A stretch of DNA of 64,000 nucleotides, taken from positions 91,933-155,932 of IMG/VR virus record IMGVR_UViG_3300042898_006838, one strand, 5' to 3'. Positions 1 through 8,348 of the stretch are shown piece after piece. A program made the position numbers and the translations under genes. How positions within the stretch are numbered: the stretch's first letter is position 1; each line of letters begins with the position of its first letter. The notes under the pieces are model-generated. The model was not told where the DNA came from. It did not search any database and worked only from the letters and a program-made list of their open reading frames with translations. The DNA is from a virus.

Positions 1-9
1 CCAGTTCAT
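1..9 (-). CDS. Start of a gene running off the left edge
   Basis: An ATG at position 9 on the minus strand is preceded by GGAGGTGA at good spacing and by the GGGCATAAC motif. Only the first three codons are inside the window, so nothing can be said about the product. Confidence 0.55.
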
Positions 10-26
10 ATCTCACCTCCACGACT

Positions 27-35
27 GTTATGCCC
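27..35 (-). promoter_or_regulatory. GGGCATAAC motif upstream of a gene start
   Basis: Minus-strand GGGCATAAC, 17 nt before the ATG at position 9 with the SD in between. This is one of nine copies placed near gene starts in this window. A promoter or leader element is inferred from position only. Confidence 0.5.
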
Positions 36-52
36 GTGGAGGCGAGCGATCT

Positions 53-493
53 TCACCAGCTGCCGCTGGCCTGGTGCCACTGCCGCATCTTGGCCATGAC
101 CATGGCCGTGGTCGAGGCCTGGCTCGTGGTCTTGACCAGCTTCTGGTCGTAGAAGATGGCGGTCATGGAGAAGAGCTTGAGAGCCGGCGGCAGGCCCGGG
201 TTCTCAATCTCCCACTGCCTGGGGTCGAAGTAGTCCAGGAACCGCATACCCGCGCTCTCGGTGAAGACGTCGATGAGCGCGTGCTGGAACACGATCTTGG
301 CCCGGTCGTAGTTGATCCCGGGCCTAACCTGGACCTTGACGATCAGCGTCTGCTCGCTGGGCTTGAACTCACTCTGGCCCTTGGTGACCTCGACCATGTA
401 CGGCTCACCGGCCTCGACGCCGGCGCGCGCCGAGACCAGGGCCGTGGGACGAACGCCGCCGCGGAGTGCTTGTCGCTTCTGTTCTTTGTCCAT
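53..493 (-). CDS. Hypothetical protein
   Basis: A roughly 146-residue soluble protein of unrecognised family, with no signal peptide or membrane segment. The start is uncertain. The ATG at 493 is the first ATG; in-frame GTG (508) and TTG (517) codons lie upstream, and none has a strong SD. It follows the Cys-rich gene at 520-1023 closely and is probably cotranscribed with it. Confidence 0.6.
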   Translation of the reverse strand: MDKEQKRQALRGGVRPTALVSARAGVEAGEPYMVEVTKGQSEFKPSEQTLIVKVQVRPGINYDRAKIVFQHALIDVFTESAGMRFLDYFDPRQWEIENPGLPPALKLFSMTAIFYDQKLVKTTSQASTTAMVMAKMRQWHQASGSW

Positions 494-519
494 GACCAAA
501 GCTGACACAGAAGACAACG

Positions 520-1023
520 TCAGCCAACTGCTTTCATCATCTCGTCAAGCACCGAGTACTCGTGACCACATGCCGGGCAGGTCAGGCTGTGACGGTCGGC
601 GCATTCCCGACACAACACGTCCTGGCAGCAGCTCTGCTCCACGTAGTCGTCGGTCAGGTCCCCGCAGTTGCTCAGCGTGCACTGACAGTGCGTGACCTCG
701 ATGTCGTCCCAGGTCAAGCCCACGATCTCCATGATCAGGTCGTCAGCTCCCTTGTGACACCTGATCTCGTCGTAGAGCCACTGCATGTGGTCGTCGAAGG
801 ACTCGTAGGCCCAGGCCTGCTTGTCGCTGCAGTCCTCTGGGGCATCGCTGAAGTCGCTGAAGTCCCAGCCATCGAACTCGGAGTAGTAGAGGTAGCACTC
901 GCGGTAGGCGACATCGGCCTGCGTCAGGGCCTCAGTCAGCGTCTTGACCTTGTCGTAGACCTTCAGGCCCTTGATCCTGACCCTCTTCTCCAGCGAACTC
1001 TGAAACATGTCCCTCACGCCCAT
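520..1023 (-). CDS. Cys-rich protein with C-terminal zinc ribbon/RING-like knuckles
   Basis: A 167-residue protein if the ATG at 1023 is used (another ATG is at 1008). The middle is acidic and rich in Tyr and Trp. The last 50 residues carry many cysteines, including CxxC-x7-CxxC (CREC...CPAC), which should bind zinc. The first 90 bases overlap the end of the upstream gene in another frame, and the two parts read like one continuous protein (see findings). Function unknown. Confidence 0.65.
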   Translation of the reverse strand: MGVRDMFQSSLEKRVRIKGLKVYDKVKTLTEALTQADVAYRECYLYYSEFDGWDFSDFSDAPEDCSDKQAWAYESFDDHMQWLYDEIRCHKGADDLIMEIVGLTWDDIEVTHCQCTLSNCGDLTDDYVEQSCCQDVLCRECADRHSLTCPACGHEYSVLDEMMKAVG

Positions 1024-1510
1024 CAGCCACCGCCTTTGCCATGTCCAGGGCCACGCTGTCGACATCGTCGTCGCACGTGATCCAGAGTTGAACGCCGAAG
1101 ACCTTGACGTGTTTCCAGGCCACGTGCCCACCTTCTTCGTCGACGACCACGAACAGGTCACCGACGACCAGGTAGTCGTCCGGCGGACCGCCGCTGACTT
1201 CATCCGCCACGTCGATACTGTCGTCGTAAGCGGCGCTGGCGATGGCGGACGAGATCTCGTTGCTCGCCTGCTCGTAGGCCAGGATACCGAGCCCGTCGCT
1301 GATCGACGGCGAGGTTGGGAAGTGGCCTTTGACGTAGACCTGTTCAGCTAGCCTCAGCAGTTCGCTGTCTTCTAGCTGGCTGCCGAGGTCGTAGCCGCTG
1401 AGCCAGTCGCCGACGTGGTCGCTGATGTCTCGCTCCCGGTAGCTGCCACTGGCGGCGACGTTGGAAAAGAAATCGTTTCCGCAGTCTTTGATTATTTCAT
1501 TGAGTGTCAT
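932..1510 (-). CDS. Hypothetical protein, C-terminus possibly frame-shifted into next gene
   Basis: An ORF of 192 residues starting at ATG 1510, overlapping the upstream zinc-ribbon gene by 14 nt. The first 160 residues look like a normal acidic phage protein. The last 30 (from about position 1023 to 932) are rich in Gly, Gln and Asp and look like an off-frame reading of the next gene. Either the genes overlap by 90 nt, or a frameshift (natural or sequencing error) splits one protein. No family recognised. Confidence 0.55.
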   Translation of the reverse strand: MTLNEIIKDCGNDFFSNVAASGSYRERDISDHVGDWLSGYDLGSQLEDSELLRLAEQVYVKGHFPTSPSISDGLGILAYEQASNEISSAIASAAYDDSIDVADEVSGGPPDDYLVVGDLFVVVDEEGGHVAWKHVKVFGVQLWITCDDDVDSVALDMAKAVADGREGHVSEFAGEEGQDQGPEGLRQGQDAD

Positions 1511-1733
1511 TCACAGCCTCCTCCATCTCCTCAAGAACACTTGCTTCGTCAGGCGACTGCCATTCGCCGTCGGGGTCAATGAACCAGCGACAGCTTTCGC
1601 AGGAGCTGCCGGCCCAGGACTCAAGGTCCTGCAGCAGCACCGACTCGCTGTCACCGTCGCCACCGGCGCAGTCGGGACAGAAAAAGGCCCCGTCACAGAC
1701 GAGGCCAATCACTTCCCAGATCTTGCGGCCCAC
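1497..1733 (-). CDS. Small zinc-ribbon protein
   Basis: A 78-residue protein starting at GTG 1733 (no ATG fits). Two CxxC pairs, CPDC and CESC, are separated by about 25 residues and should form a zinc ribbon. The C-terminus is acidic. The gene starts 3 bases from the upstream stop and overlaps the next gene, so it sits inside a translationally coupled run. The partner or target is unknown. Confidence 0.65.
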   Translation of the reverse strand: MGRKIWEVIGLVCDGAFFCPDCAGGDGDSESVLLQDLESWAGSSCESCRWFIDPDGEWQSPDEASVLEEMEEAVNDTQ

Positions 1734-1736
1734 GGC

Positions 1737-2081
1737 CTAGGTCTTGACCCTGGACTCCGGCGGCAGGATTGCTCGCCGAGCCAGGTCCTGTGGCAGGTCA
1801 CGGACGATGACGTCCAAGACCTTGTCCGGGTCCATGTCCGCGCTGATGCCGGCACGAGCCATGGTCCCGCGGTCGACGTGGCCGCCGTGGGTCAGCAGGT
1901 GGGCGATACGGGCCCTGAGCGCCGACGTCTCCAGGGCCTCGGCGGTGGCCAGCAGCGTCTCCTCCCAACGCCTCTGCTCCCTGTCGCTGGCGCAGATGCC
2001 GACGAATGCCGGGTGACGACTCCGCAGGTAGTCGCTGCCGGGGATGCGGTCTGTCTCTTTCGTTCCTGGCTTGATGCTCAT
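1737..2081 (-). CDS. Hypothetical protein
   Basis: A 114-residue, mostly helical-looking protein without cysteine clusters or membrane segments. ATG at 2081 is preceded by AGGAGC. The start overlaps the stop of the nuclease gene upstream (ATGA), so translation is probably coupled. Family not recognised. Confidence 0.65.
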   Translation of the reverse strand: MSIKPGTKETDRIPGSDYLRSRHPAFVGICASDREQRRWEETLLATAEALETSALRARIAHLLTHGGHVDRGTMARAGISADMDPDKVLDVIVRDLPQDLARRAILPPESRVKT

Positions 2082-3418
2082 GACTTGCTCCTGTCGCTGG
2101 CCGTGCGGACTCGCCCGGCCACCTGACGTTGTGGTTTCTCTGGCTTCACTGGCTTCGGCCCGGGCTTCACGGCCGTCCGCTTCCTGGGCTTGAAGACGTC
2201 GAACTCTGTCTCGATCTCCTGCGAACGCGCCGGCTCCAGGGCCTTGTTCACGTCCTCGTGCTTGGCGAGCTTCTTCACTTCAGCGAGGTTCAGGCTCGTG
2301 AACTCGCTGAGCTTGTGACCCTCGACGACGCCGGTGTCGATGAGGCCTTTGATGATGCTCAGCGTCTTGTTCTTGTCGTAGCGCGTCATCTCGTGGGCGT
2401 TGAAACCGACCCCGGTCTCCTCGTCCAGGAGCACGACGCCGTGTTCCTGCGTGAAGGCACGCAGGGCCTTCTTCACACCCGCCACCCGCTCCTGGTTCAC
2501 GATCAACCAGGCCGCAGCCTCCCTGGCGCTGACCATGTCCGTGGGCGTGGTCATTGACGGCTCCAGCACCTTGTTGCCGGCGCTGCAGCTGGCCAGATAT
2601 CGGCAGTACTGGCACTTCCCGAAACCAGGCTCTGGCTGGATCTTGTCTTCGGTGATCATGGACTTGAAACGCGCCCGCATCTGCAGACGTGACCAGGCCA
2701 AGGCGATTTGCTCGCGGCTGAAGTCCACGATATCCGTGACCCCGTACTGGAAGTAGTAGATGCCGGCACGGAAGCGTGTGAACTGCGGGTACTTGTGCAT
2801 GGCCAGGGTCAGGTAGCCACACAGCTGCTCATCGGTCGACAGCTCGCTGTCGCTGAACATGGCCGGTCTGTTCTTGAAGTCGATGATCGTCAGCAGACCG
2901 TCACCGCTGTCCTCGGCGTAGTCGACGACGCCGCGCCATCCGTCTTCCGGACATGTGTCGAAGGGCACGACGTTTCCCGCGGCGTCGATGGCCAGCTTCA
3001 GCTCGTTGCCAATCATCCGGTCGCGGATGAAGGCATTTCGCTCCTCGACCGTGATGTCGCTTGTGATACGGAATCGGCGATAGAACGTGGCCATGCGCTC
3101 GTCGACGATGTCGACAGCCGAGATCATGTCACCGGCATCCTTCATCACCTCCTGGCTCACGGACAGCGAGCTCAGGTGACCGGAGACCTTGGCCTCGGCT
3201 GCCAGGGCCTGGGACGGAAGACCCAGGCCAGAGATAGCCCGCAGCTGCAGATCGGCTCCCGTGTGCAGTAGCGTGCCGAGACGTGTCCTGTCGATCTCCA
3301 GCAGCCTCTCCGGACGCGGCTCCGGTGGCAGCTTCAACACCTTCTCCTTGTACAGGGCCAGGGAGCAGGAACTGGCTCGGCTATAGGACCATGGTCCCTT
3401 GAGAACTGTCTTCGTCAT
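2078..3418 (-). CDS. RecB/Cas4-like PD-(D/E)XK nuclease with Fe-S cysteines
   Basis: A 446-residue protein starting at ATG 3418, with AGGAGG upstream. Seen: a PD-(D/E)XK core, with Glu139 (motif I candidate), GVVDYAE (Asp166), IIDFKNR (Asp180 and Lys182) and a following QLCGY that fits the motif after the catalytic lysine. One early cysteine (about 18) plus C-x2-C-x5-C (269, 272, 278) matches the iron-sulfur layout of Cas4 and AddB-type nucleases. The family cuts DNA ends in recombination or degradation. The ATGA overlap with the DinG-like helicase suggests the two act together on DNA ends. A basic tail follows the nuclease domain. Confidence 0.8.
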   Translation of the reverse strand: MTKTVLKGPWSYSRASSCSLALYKEKVLKLPPEPRPERLLEIDRTRLGTLLHTGADLQLRAISGLGLPSQALAAEAKVSGHLSSLSVSQEVMKDAGDMISAVDIVDERMATFYRRFRITSDITVEERNAFIRDRMIGNELKLAIDAAGNVVPFDTCPEDGWRGVVDYAEDSGDGLLTIIDFKNRPAMFSDSELSTDEQLCGYLTLAMHKYPQFTRFRAGIYYFQYGVTDIVDFSREQIALAWSRLQMRARFKSMITEDKIQPEPGFGKCQYCRYLASCSAGNKVLEPSMTTPTDMVSAREAAAWLIVNQERVAGVKKALRAFTQEHGVVLLDEETGVGFNAHEMTRYDKNKTLSIIKGLIDTGVVEGHKLSEFTSLNLAEVKKLAKHEDVNKALEPARSQEIETEFDVFKPRKRTAVKPGPKPVKPEKPQRQVAGRVRTASDRSKS

Positions 3419-5142
3419 TTGATTGCCTCCTGAAACCAAGCGGGTAACTGCTTCTTGTTGGCGGATAGGAACCTGTTGAAACGACTGTCGAGAATGTAGG
3501 TACGGCAGCTGTCTTCGGCGCTGCGCATACCTCGTCCGTAGGTCTGAACCAGGGTCAGGCATGCACGCCAGTCGCTGAACCTGGGATCAATCTCCGAACG
3601 CGCCTTCACGCGCTTGCTCGGGTACTGGTAGGGCAGACGGATGATGATCTGGAAGCGGCACAGGTCGTCCTTGAAGTCGTAGCCCTCGGTGAGCCCGACT
3701 CCGACCAGCACCGCGTCCTTTGCATCGCCTCCGGACAGGAACTTGTTCACCACCGACACCCTGTCGTCCTTGCCGTGCCAGACGAACCTCTTCTTCTCCA
3801 GCACCGCCGACAAGGCCTCAGACATCTGGTAGCTAGTGCAGTGCACCACGCCCCTGACGCCCCTGTTCTCGTCGACGATCTCTGAGATGGCTTTCGACAA
3901 GGCCTCGAAGTTCCCCTCGTAGCCCTTGAAGCCCATGTCCCCGACGTACCTGCGGATCAAGGGCCTCCTGTCAGCCGGGAACGTGCTGGGTACCGACAGG
4001 TGCCTGGTGTTCTCGGTGCTGAGGTTGACGCTGCGGCTGAAGGCCTTGTCTCCGTCCAGGAACGTGGCGGAAAGAAGCAGGCGCTTGTGCCCCCACTTCA
4101 ACAACGCCTCCTTGACGAAGCGTCCGGCCTTCACCGGCTCCAGCCTGACGCTGTCGCTGCCGATCTCAGCCACCCAGGGCATAGGCGACTTACCGTTGTT
4201 GCTGGCGACGTAGCGGCCGATGCGCTGCTTGATGTCCGTCGCCTTCTTGACCATGTCCGCCAGGTGCTTGAGGTTCGCGCCGGCACCGGGCCTGTGGCTG
4301 GCCTGGTAGCTGACACGCTCGTTGGACAGGTCCTGGCTGAGTTTTACCAGCCTGTCGTCAAGGCTCTTGCTCACGACCTGGACCCAGGCTGACACCACCC
4401 TCGCGTCGTCACTGGCCGGCGTGGTCCATGGCAGGCCCAGAAACCTGAATGCCGGTGACATCAAGTCCACGGACGCAAAGGACACGATCTTGTCCTCGAT
4501 GTTGTGAGCCTCATCGAGAGTGATCAGGGCCCGTGGAGACGGGAAGGCGCCGCCGAGCGTGCACTGGCTGAGGAAGCTGTCGAAGTTATGCAAGGCAATC
4601 GGCGTCCAGCGAGCCGTGTCCTTGGCGTCTTGGTACGAGCACTTGCCGGCTCCGCAGCCGGCGCTGCCGTAGAAGAGGTCGGCGTCGTGGCAGCTGAAGT
4701 CATGCAATCCTCCGGAAGACGACCCCATCAGCGACAACGTGTCTCTCGGATCCTTGCTGCACGGATAGTTGCCCTTGCCTTTGATCAGCGACACGAGGCC
4801 GCGGGTCTTGAGGTAGGCGTCCTGCAGTAGCTTCATGCTGGTGATGACGTGAGCCTGGCCCGGGGCCATGATCGCGTAGGCCTCGTCAACCGCGTTCTTT
4901 GGCAGGAATCGAGCTCGGTGCAGGAGTGCGGGAAAGCCGTGGGTCATGTACAGAGCCACGGTCTTGGCGATGTCAGTCTTGCCGCTGCCCGTGGGCGCCT
5001 CGATGACCACGGTGTCGGTGTCCGAGTCCACCAGGGCCTGAAGCGCGTCACGGATGACTTCAAACTGATGCCGTCTGTAGCTCGGCCCGCCACCGGCGGT
5101 ACGGTGTGGGAAAAGCTCATGAATCAAGTTCTCGTCAATCAC
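3415..5142 (-). CDS. DinG/XPD-like ATP-dependent DNA helicase
   Basis: A 575-residue protein with a GTG start at 5142 and GGAG upstream. Walker A is APTGSGKT (near residue 50) and the DEAH box is LDEAHNIE. Between them, several spaced cysteines (SCHDAD...CGAGKC) sit where XPD/DinG helicases hold an Fe-S cluster. The C-terminal half carries EGYDFKDD and a QTYGRGMRS motif VI, typical of DinG. These enzymes unwind forked or R-loop DNA. It overlaps the RecB-like nuclease by 4 nt and lies downstream of SSB, forming a DNA-end processing group. Confidence 0.85.
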   Translation of the reverse strand: MIDENLIHELFPHRTAGGGPSYRRHQFEVIRDALQALVDSDTDTVVIEAPTGSGKTDIAKTVALYMTHGFPALLHRARFLPKNAVDEAYAIMAPGQAHVITSMKLLQDAYLKTRGLVSLIKGKGNYPCSKDPRDTLSLMGSSSGGLHDFSCHDADLFYGSAGCGAGKCSYQDAKDTARWTPIALHNFDSFLSQCTLGGAFPSPRALITLDEAHNIEDKIVSFASVDLMSPAFRFLGLPWTTPASDDARVVSAWVQVVSKSLDDRLVKLSQDLSNERVSYQASHRPGAGANLKHLADMVKKATDIKQRIGRYVASNNGKSPMPWVAEIGSDSVRLEPVKAGRFVKEALLKWGHKRLLLSATFLDGDKAFSRSVNLSTENTRHLSVPSTFPADRRPLIRRYVGDMGFKGYEGNFEALSKAISEIVDENRGVRGVVHCTSYQMSEALSAVLEKKRFVWHGKDDRVSVVNKFLSGGDAKDAVLVGVGLTEGYDFKDDLCRFQIIIRLPYQYPSKRVKARSEIDPRFSDWRACLTLVQTYGRGMRSAEDSCRTYILDSRFNRFLSANKKQLPAWFQEAIK

Positions 5143-5176
5143 GTGGCGCGCTCCAGGTCATGTTGTTGTCAGCCCT

Positions 5177-6007
5177 TCAGAAGGGCAAATCGTCGTCTGC
5201 ACCGTAGGCCGCGGCATCCGGGCCCTTGGGCTCGGCGGCCGCGCTGTTGCGTCCGCCGGTGGTCACGAACTGAACTCCGAATGGCCTGGCCGTGATGGTC
5301 AAGCGCTTCGGCGCCTTGCCCTTGACCAGGAAATCCGCCTCGCGAACACCGAGTTCGCCGTTGACGTAGACCTGATCGAAGTGCTTCAGGTTCGCACCCA
5401 GGAACTCTGCCTGCGGTCCGAATACTCCGACATCGAACCAGATCGGATCTCCATCCTTCTTCCGTGGATCGTTGTAGGCCAGGGTCAGGAAGCAGTTCTT
5501 CCTGTCCGTGCCGCCCACCCTTGGTCCAGTCTGACCTTCGTCACGCTTCTTCTTGCTGACGATGAAACGACCGAGGACCATGATCTCGTTACGGCACATG
5601 CCGTCGTCAGGTGGGTTATCGATGTCGTCAAGAGTAGCCGACACCAGACCAACTCCGTCGCCATCAACCTGCAGTCGGTTCAGCTTCTTCTTGTCACCCT
5701 GGTCATCGGTGACTTCGCGGTTGACGACGAAGGCGTTGGCTCGGAAGTAGTCTCCGGCCTTGGCCTTGGCTGCCAGGCTCTGGCTGTCACCAAAGCAGTC
5801 GACGGTCACCGGCACCCACTGCATCTTCCCATCCTTCTTGTAGGACGGGATCAGCAACGGGACCATGGTGTACTTGCCGGCTGCGCTCTTCGGCGTGTCG
5901 CGGACCCGACCGATGATGAACGCGCGGTTCTCGTTGAGGCTGATCGCGCTCTTCTTTTCCCCGCCGCCGCCGCCGCCGCCGTCACTGCCAGTGTTGTCTT
6001 CAGTCAT
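5177..6007 (-). CDS. ssb: Single-stranded DNA-binding protein
   Basis: A 276-residue protein starting at ATG 6007, preceded by GGGAG. It begins with an acidic, poly-Gly leader. The body contains what look like two OB-fold halves (NRAFIIGRV... and NEIMVLGRFIV...), which makes it longer than cellular SSB. It ends in DDDLPF, the classic acidic SSB tail that recruits partner proteins. It coats single-stranded DNA in replication and recombination. It lies next to the Gp3-like and helicase genes, which fits. The call rests mainly on the tail and the OB-like strands. Confidence 0.8.
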   Translation of the reverse strand: MTEDNTGSDGGGGGGGEKKSAISLNENRAFIIGRVRDTPKSAAGKYTMVPLLIPSYKKDGKMQWVPVTVDCFGDSQSLAAKAKAGDYFRANAFVVNREVTDDQGDKKKLNRLQVDGDGVGLVSATLDDIDNPPDDGMCRNEIMVLGRFIVSKKKRDEGQTGPRVGGTDRKNCFLTLAYNDPRKKDGDPIWFDVGVFGPQAEFLGANLKHFDQVYVNGELGVREADFLVKGKAPKRLTITARPFGVQFVTTGGRNSAAAEPKGPDAAAYGADDDLPF

Positions 6008-6032
6008 GTTCAAGCTCCCTTCGTTGTTGGAA

Positions 6033-7187
6033 TCAGAAGTCCAGGTCATCGGCGTCGATGAGGTCGTCCCCAGCGTCGCCCGGGCCCCAGTTCTTGCCCG
6101 TTGTCGCCGGCGCAGTGCCACCGGCTTCCGTCCTCAGCTCTGTGAGCATGGCTCCGAGGTCTCCCTCGTGCTTATTCTCCAAGAGCCTCATGCGCGCGGA
6201 CGTGTAACCGAGCTTGCTGGCCAGTGCCGCAACCTCGCTCTGCACGGCCGTGGCGTCGACTTCGACTGACTCTTCAGCCGCCGCCGCCGCCATGTCGTCA
6301 CTGACGTCATCGTCACCGTCGACAGCCATGTCGTCACCCATGGCCATGGGAGTGAAGACCGTGCGGCCGACAGGGGCCTTTACGTCATGCCCAGCCAAGG
6401 CCTCTGACAGCGTCCGACGCATCGTCATCTCCTCGATGGCCAGGCGCTTCAGCTCGCTCAGCGGCCCGTCGAAGTCGAAGGTCATGACCGGAATGCGCCG
6501 GTTCTGACCGTCTGCCTGACGGATGTCGATGAGATGCTGCCTGAACATCAACGGGATGCCGGACAGCACGCCGCCGGTTACGCGTGAGATAGCGTTAAGG
6601 CTGCTGACCATGGACATGATCGAGTAGTAACTGCGCGTGCGGTGCACGCTTCTACTCGGAAACACGGGCCGGTGGATCAGCTGCATGTTCACGATAGCTC
6701 GCCAACCGCAGTCGCTCTTCTCCCCGTTCTTCGCCCACATCGGACACTCGCGATTGCAGTCCACGTCCTGGGGCTGTGGATGCATCTTCAGCGTCTTGTT
6801 CTTGGCGTAGGCCTTGACGTCAGCGACCTGGCTGGCTTTCTGAGATCCGTAGGCGCTGCTGCACATACGTCCGCGTCCGGTGTAGAAAGCCCGCTCCAAG
6901 TAGATGATGCCGTCGTCGCCCTGGACCTTGTCGGTGGTCACGAACACGGGGATGGCTTTGACGTCACTGGTCCAGTTGGCCTCGTTGAGACCCTGGTGCC
7001 TGGCAGCCGCCTTCATCACCTGCTCGTCGACGTCGAACTTCTTCGTTGCCGGGTTGCGTGTGGGAAGGCGAACGCGAGGCGGGGTCTTGATGGGTGCGCT
7101 GCCCCCCATCTCACCGCCTCTGATGCCTCGGAATTCGATCAGGTAGTGCGGGTCGTCGAACCCGCTTTCAACTTCTTTCGTTGGCAC
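6033..7187 (-). CDS. Gp3/RDF-like phage protein with SSB-like acidic tail
   Basis: A 384-residue protein from a GTG at 7187 with GAGGTGA upstream. The order of elements resembles the family of phage proteins annotated as recombination directionality factor-like or Gp3-like: an N-terminal G(I)RGGEM..P stretch, a Cys-containing knuckle (CNREC...CGW), then HRTRSYYSIMSM and a beta-rich ISGIPL segment. The C-terminal 100 residues are low complexity and acidic, ending DDLIDADDLDF, much like the tail of the neighbouring SSB. No integrase is visible, so a role in ssDNA or replication metabolism is more likely than excision. The family call is tentative. Confidence 0.5.
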   Translation of the reverse strand: MPTKEVESGFDDPHYLIEFRGIRGGEMGGSAPIKTPPRVRLPTRNPATKKFDVDEQVMKAAARHQGLNEANWTSDVKAIPVFVTTDKVQGDDGIIYLERAFYTGRGRMCSSAYGSQKASQVADVKAYAKNKTLKMHPQPQDVDCNRECPMWAKNGEKSDCGWRAIVNMQLIHRPVFPSRSVHRTRSYYSIMSMVSSLNAISRVTGGVLSGIPLMFRQHLIDIRQADGQNRRIPVMTFDFDGPLSELKRLAIEEMTMRRTLSEALAGHDVKAPVGRTVFTPMAMGDDMAVDGDDDVSDDMAAAAAEESVEVDATAVQSEVAALASKLGYTSARMRLLENKHEGDLGAMLTELRTEAGGTAPATTGKNWGPGDAGDDLIDADDLDF

Positions 7188-7195
7188 TGGTCACC

Positions 7196-7684
7196 TCACA
7201 TTTCGTCGAAGAGATCGTTGTCGCTGACTTGAGGAGGAGCAGCGTCTCGGTCCGGTTCGTCTGCCGCCTCCGTCTTCTCCGTTTCCTTGGCCTTGGTCTT
7301 GGTCTTGGTCTTTGGCTCCGGCTTCGGCTCTTCCTTCTCCTCCTCTTCCTCCTCCTTCTCATCATCACCAGACGCCGTCGCCGTCGCCGCTGCCGTGTCG
7401 CTGGCTTTGGTCTCGGTCGTCTTCGAGCCGCGGGCTTTGGGCGGCTCGACCTTCTCCAGGTAGCCGCTGACGGCCAGGGCGCAGTCCGGGCACAGCCACT
7501 CGAAGAAGACGCGCTTGTGCTCGCCACCGGGCACGGCGACGACGGCCGCACACATCGCTTCCGTCTTGTCGGCACGGGCCGCGAACTTCTCGTAGAACGA
7601 GATCTGCGCCTCATCCGTCACCGGCCGATGCTTCTTGCACCGGTCGCAGTTGATGTTGACGCCAGTCTTGATCAATCCACCCAT
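7196..7684 (-). CDS. Zinc-ribbon protein with charged tail
   Basis: A 162-residue protein starting at ATG 7684 with AGGAGG upstream. The N-terminal half has CDRC and CPDC knuckles about 50 residues apart, a likely zinc ribbon. The second half is a Lys/Glu/Thr-rich disordered linker ending DNDLFDEM. Together with the two following genes this makes three consecutive proteins with acidic, hydrophobic-tipped C-termini. Function unknown. Confidence 0.7.
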   Translation of the reverse strand: MGGLIKTGVNINCDRCKKHRPVTDEAQISFYEKFAARADKTEAMCAAVVAVPGGEHKRVFFEWLCPDCALAVSGYLEKVEPPKARGSKTTETKASDTAAATATASGDDEKEEEEEEKEEPKPEPKTKTKTKAKETEKTEAADEPDRDAAPPQVSDNDLFDEM

Positions 7685-7692
7685 ACGTCCTC

Positions 7693-7917
7693 CTAACCGT
7701 CGTCAACGACGACGTCTTCGTCCCTGGAGATCAGGGACTTGATTTTATCCAAGACCCTGACGACGTCAGGGCCTGTGATCTGAACTCCGAACCTGACCTG
7801 GAACCGGCGGCCTATCTCAGTGACCATCGCCGCCTCGGTATCGAAGGCCGTGGCTCCGGTCATGGCCAGCAGCGCCAGGACAACTGCTTCTCGCTCACTC
7901 AGGTCGAGTCTCTTCAC
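7693..7917 (-). CDS. Small hypothetical protein
   Basis: A 74-residue protein from a GTG at 7917, probably alpha-helical, with a short acidic C-terminus. It fits tightly between neighbours (9-nt gaps) on the same strand. There is no clear SD, so it may be translated by coupling. Family not recognised. Confidence 0.6.
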   Translation of the reverse strand: MKRLDLSEREAVVLALLAMTGATAFDTEAAMVTEIGRRFQVRFGVQITGPDVVRVLDKIKSLISRDEDVVVDDG

Positions 7918-7926
7918 AACTGGTTA

Positions 7927-8103
7927 TCACGCATCTTGAGAACCAATTTCTTCAGCGACTTCATCTTCAACTTCCTCTTCAATGACCACGGCGAAGGGGT
8001 CGTTGAGTGGCTTGATGTTTGGATCGAATGGATCGGCATCCCGCTTCTTCTCGCCAACAGCCGGTCCGAAAGGGTTGTGGTCGTCATCACGTTCGACGGA
8101 CAT
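7927..8103 (-). CDS. Small acidic protein
   Basis: A 58-residue protein if translation starts at ATG 8103 (GGAGCG upstream); an ATG at 8130 would lengthen it. It has repeated NPF/DPF-type tripeptides and an acidic Glu/Val-rich C-terminus, suggesting a disordered adaptor-like protein. It overlaps the upstream gene by 17 nt. Function unknown. Confidence 0.55.
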   Translation of the reverse strand: MSVERDDDHNPFGPAVGEKKRDADPFDPNIKPLNDPFAVVIEEEVEDEVAEEIGSQDA

Positions 8104-8335
8104 ATTCGCTCCGTCGCTGGAAGACCTCATCGTTCTGCAGCCTGATCAGGCACACCGTCGACAGGTCGACGGCGTTGTTGCTGCCGTCGCTGTCCACGAG
8201 TGTGATCGTGGACGTTCCGCCTTCCCAGGCGTCGATGATTTCCTTCGACTCGTGGCTGACGACGTTGCGAACCCATACGGCCTTGTCTCGGCCGATGAAT
8301 GAGAACTCAACATGTACTGGCTCCTTGCTACTCAT
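8087..8335 (-). CDS. Hypothetical protein
   Basis: An 82-residue, beta-rich small protein. ATG 8335 is chosen over the in-frame GTG at 8341 because GAGGTG sits at the right distance. It lies between the sliding clamp and the acidic small protein, in the same transcription direction. Not recognised. Confidence 0.6.
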   Translation of the reverse strand: MSSKEPVHVEFSFIGRDKAVWVRNVVSHESKEIIDAWEGGTSTITLVDSDGSNNAVDLSTVCLIRLQNDEVFQRRSEYVRRT

Positions 8336-8348
8336 AGACACCTCGCTT

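Noticed and set aside
6033-7187. True recombination directionality factor
   Set aside because: No integrase, excisionase or att site is visible; similarity is to the wider Gp3-like family only.
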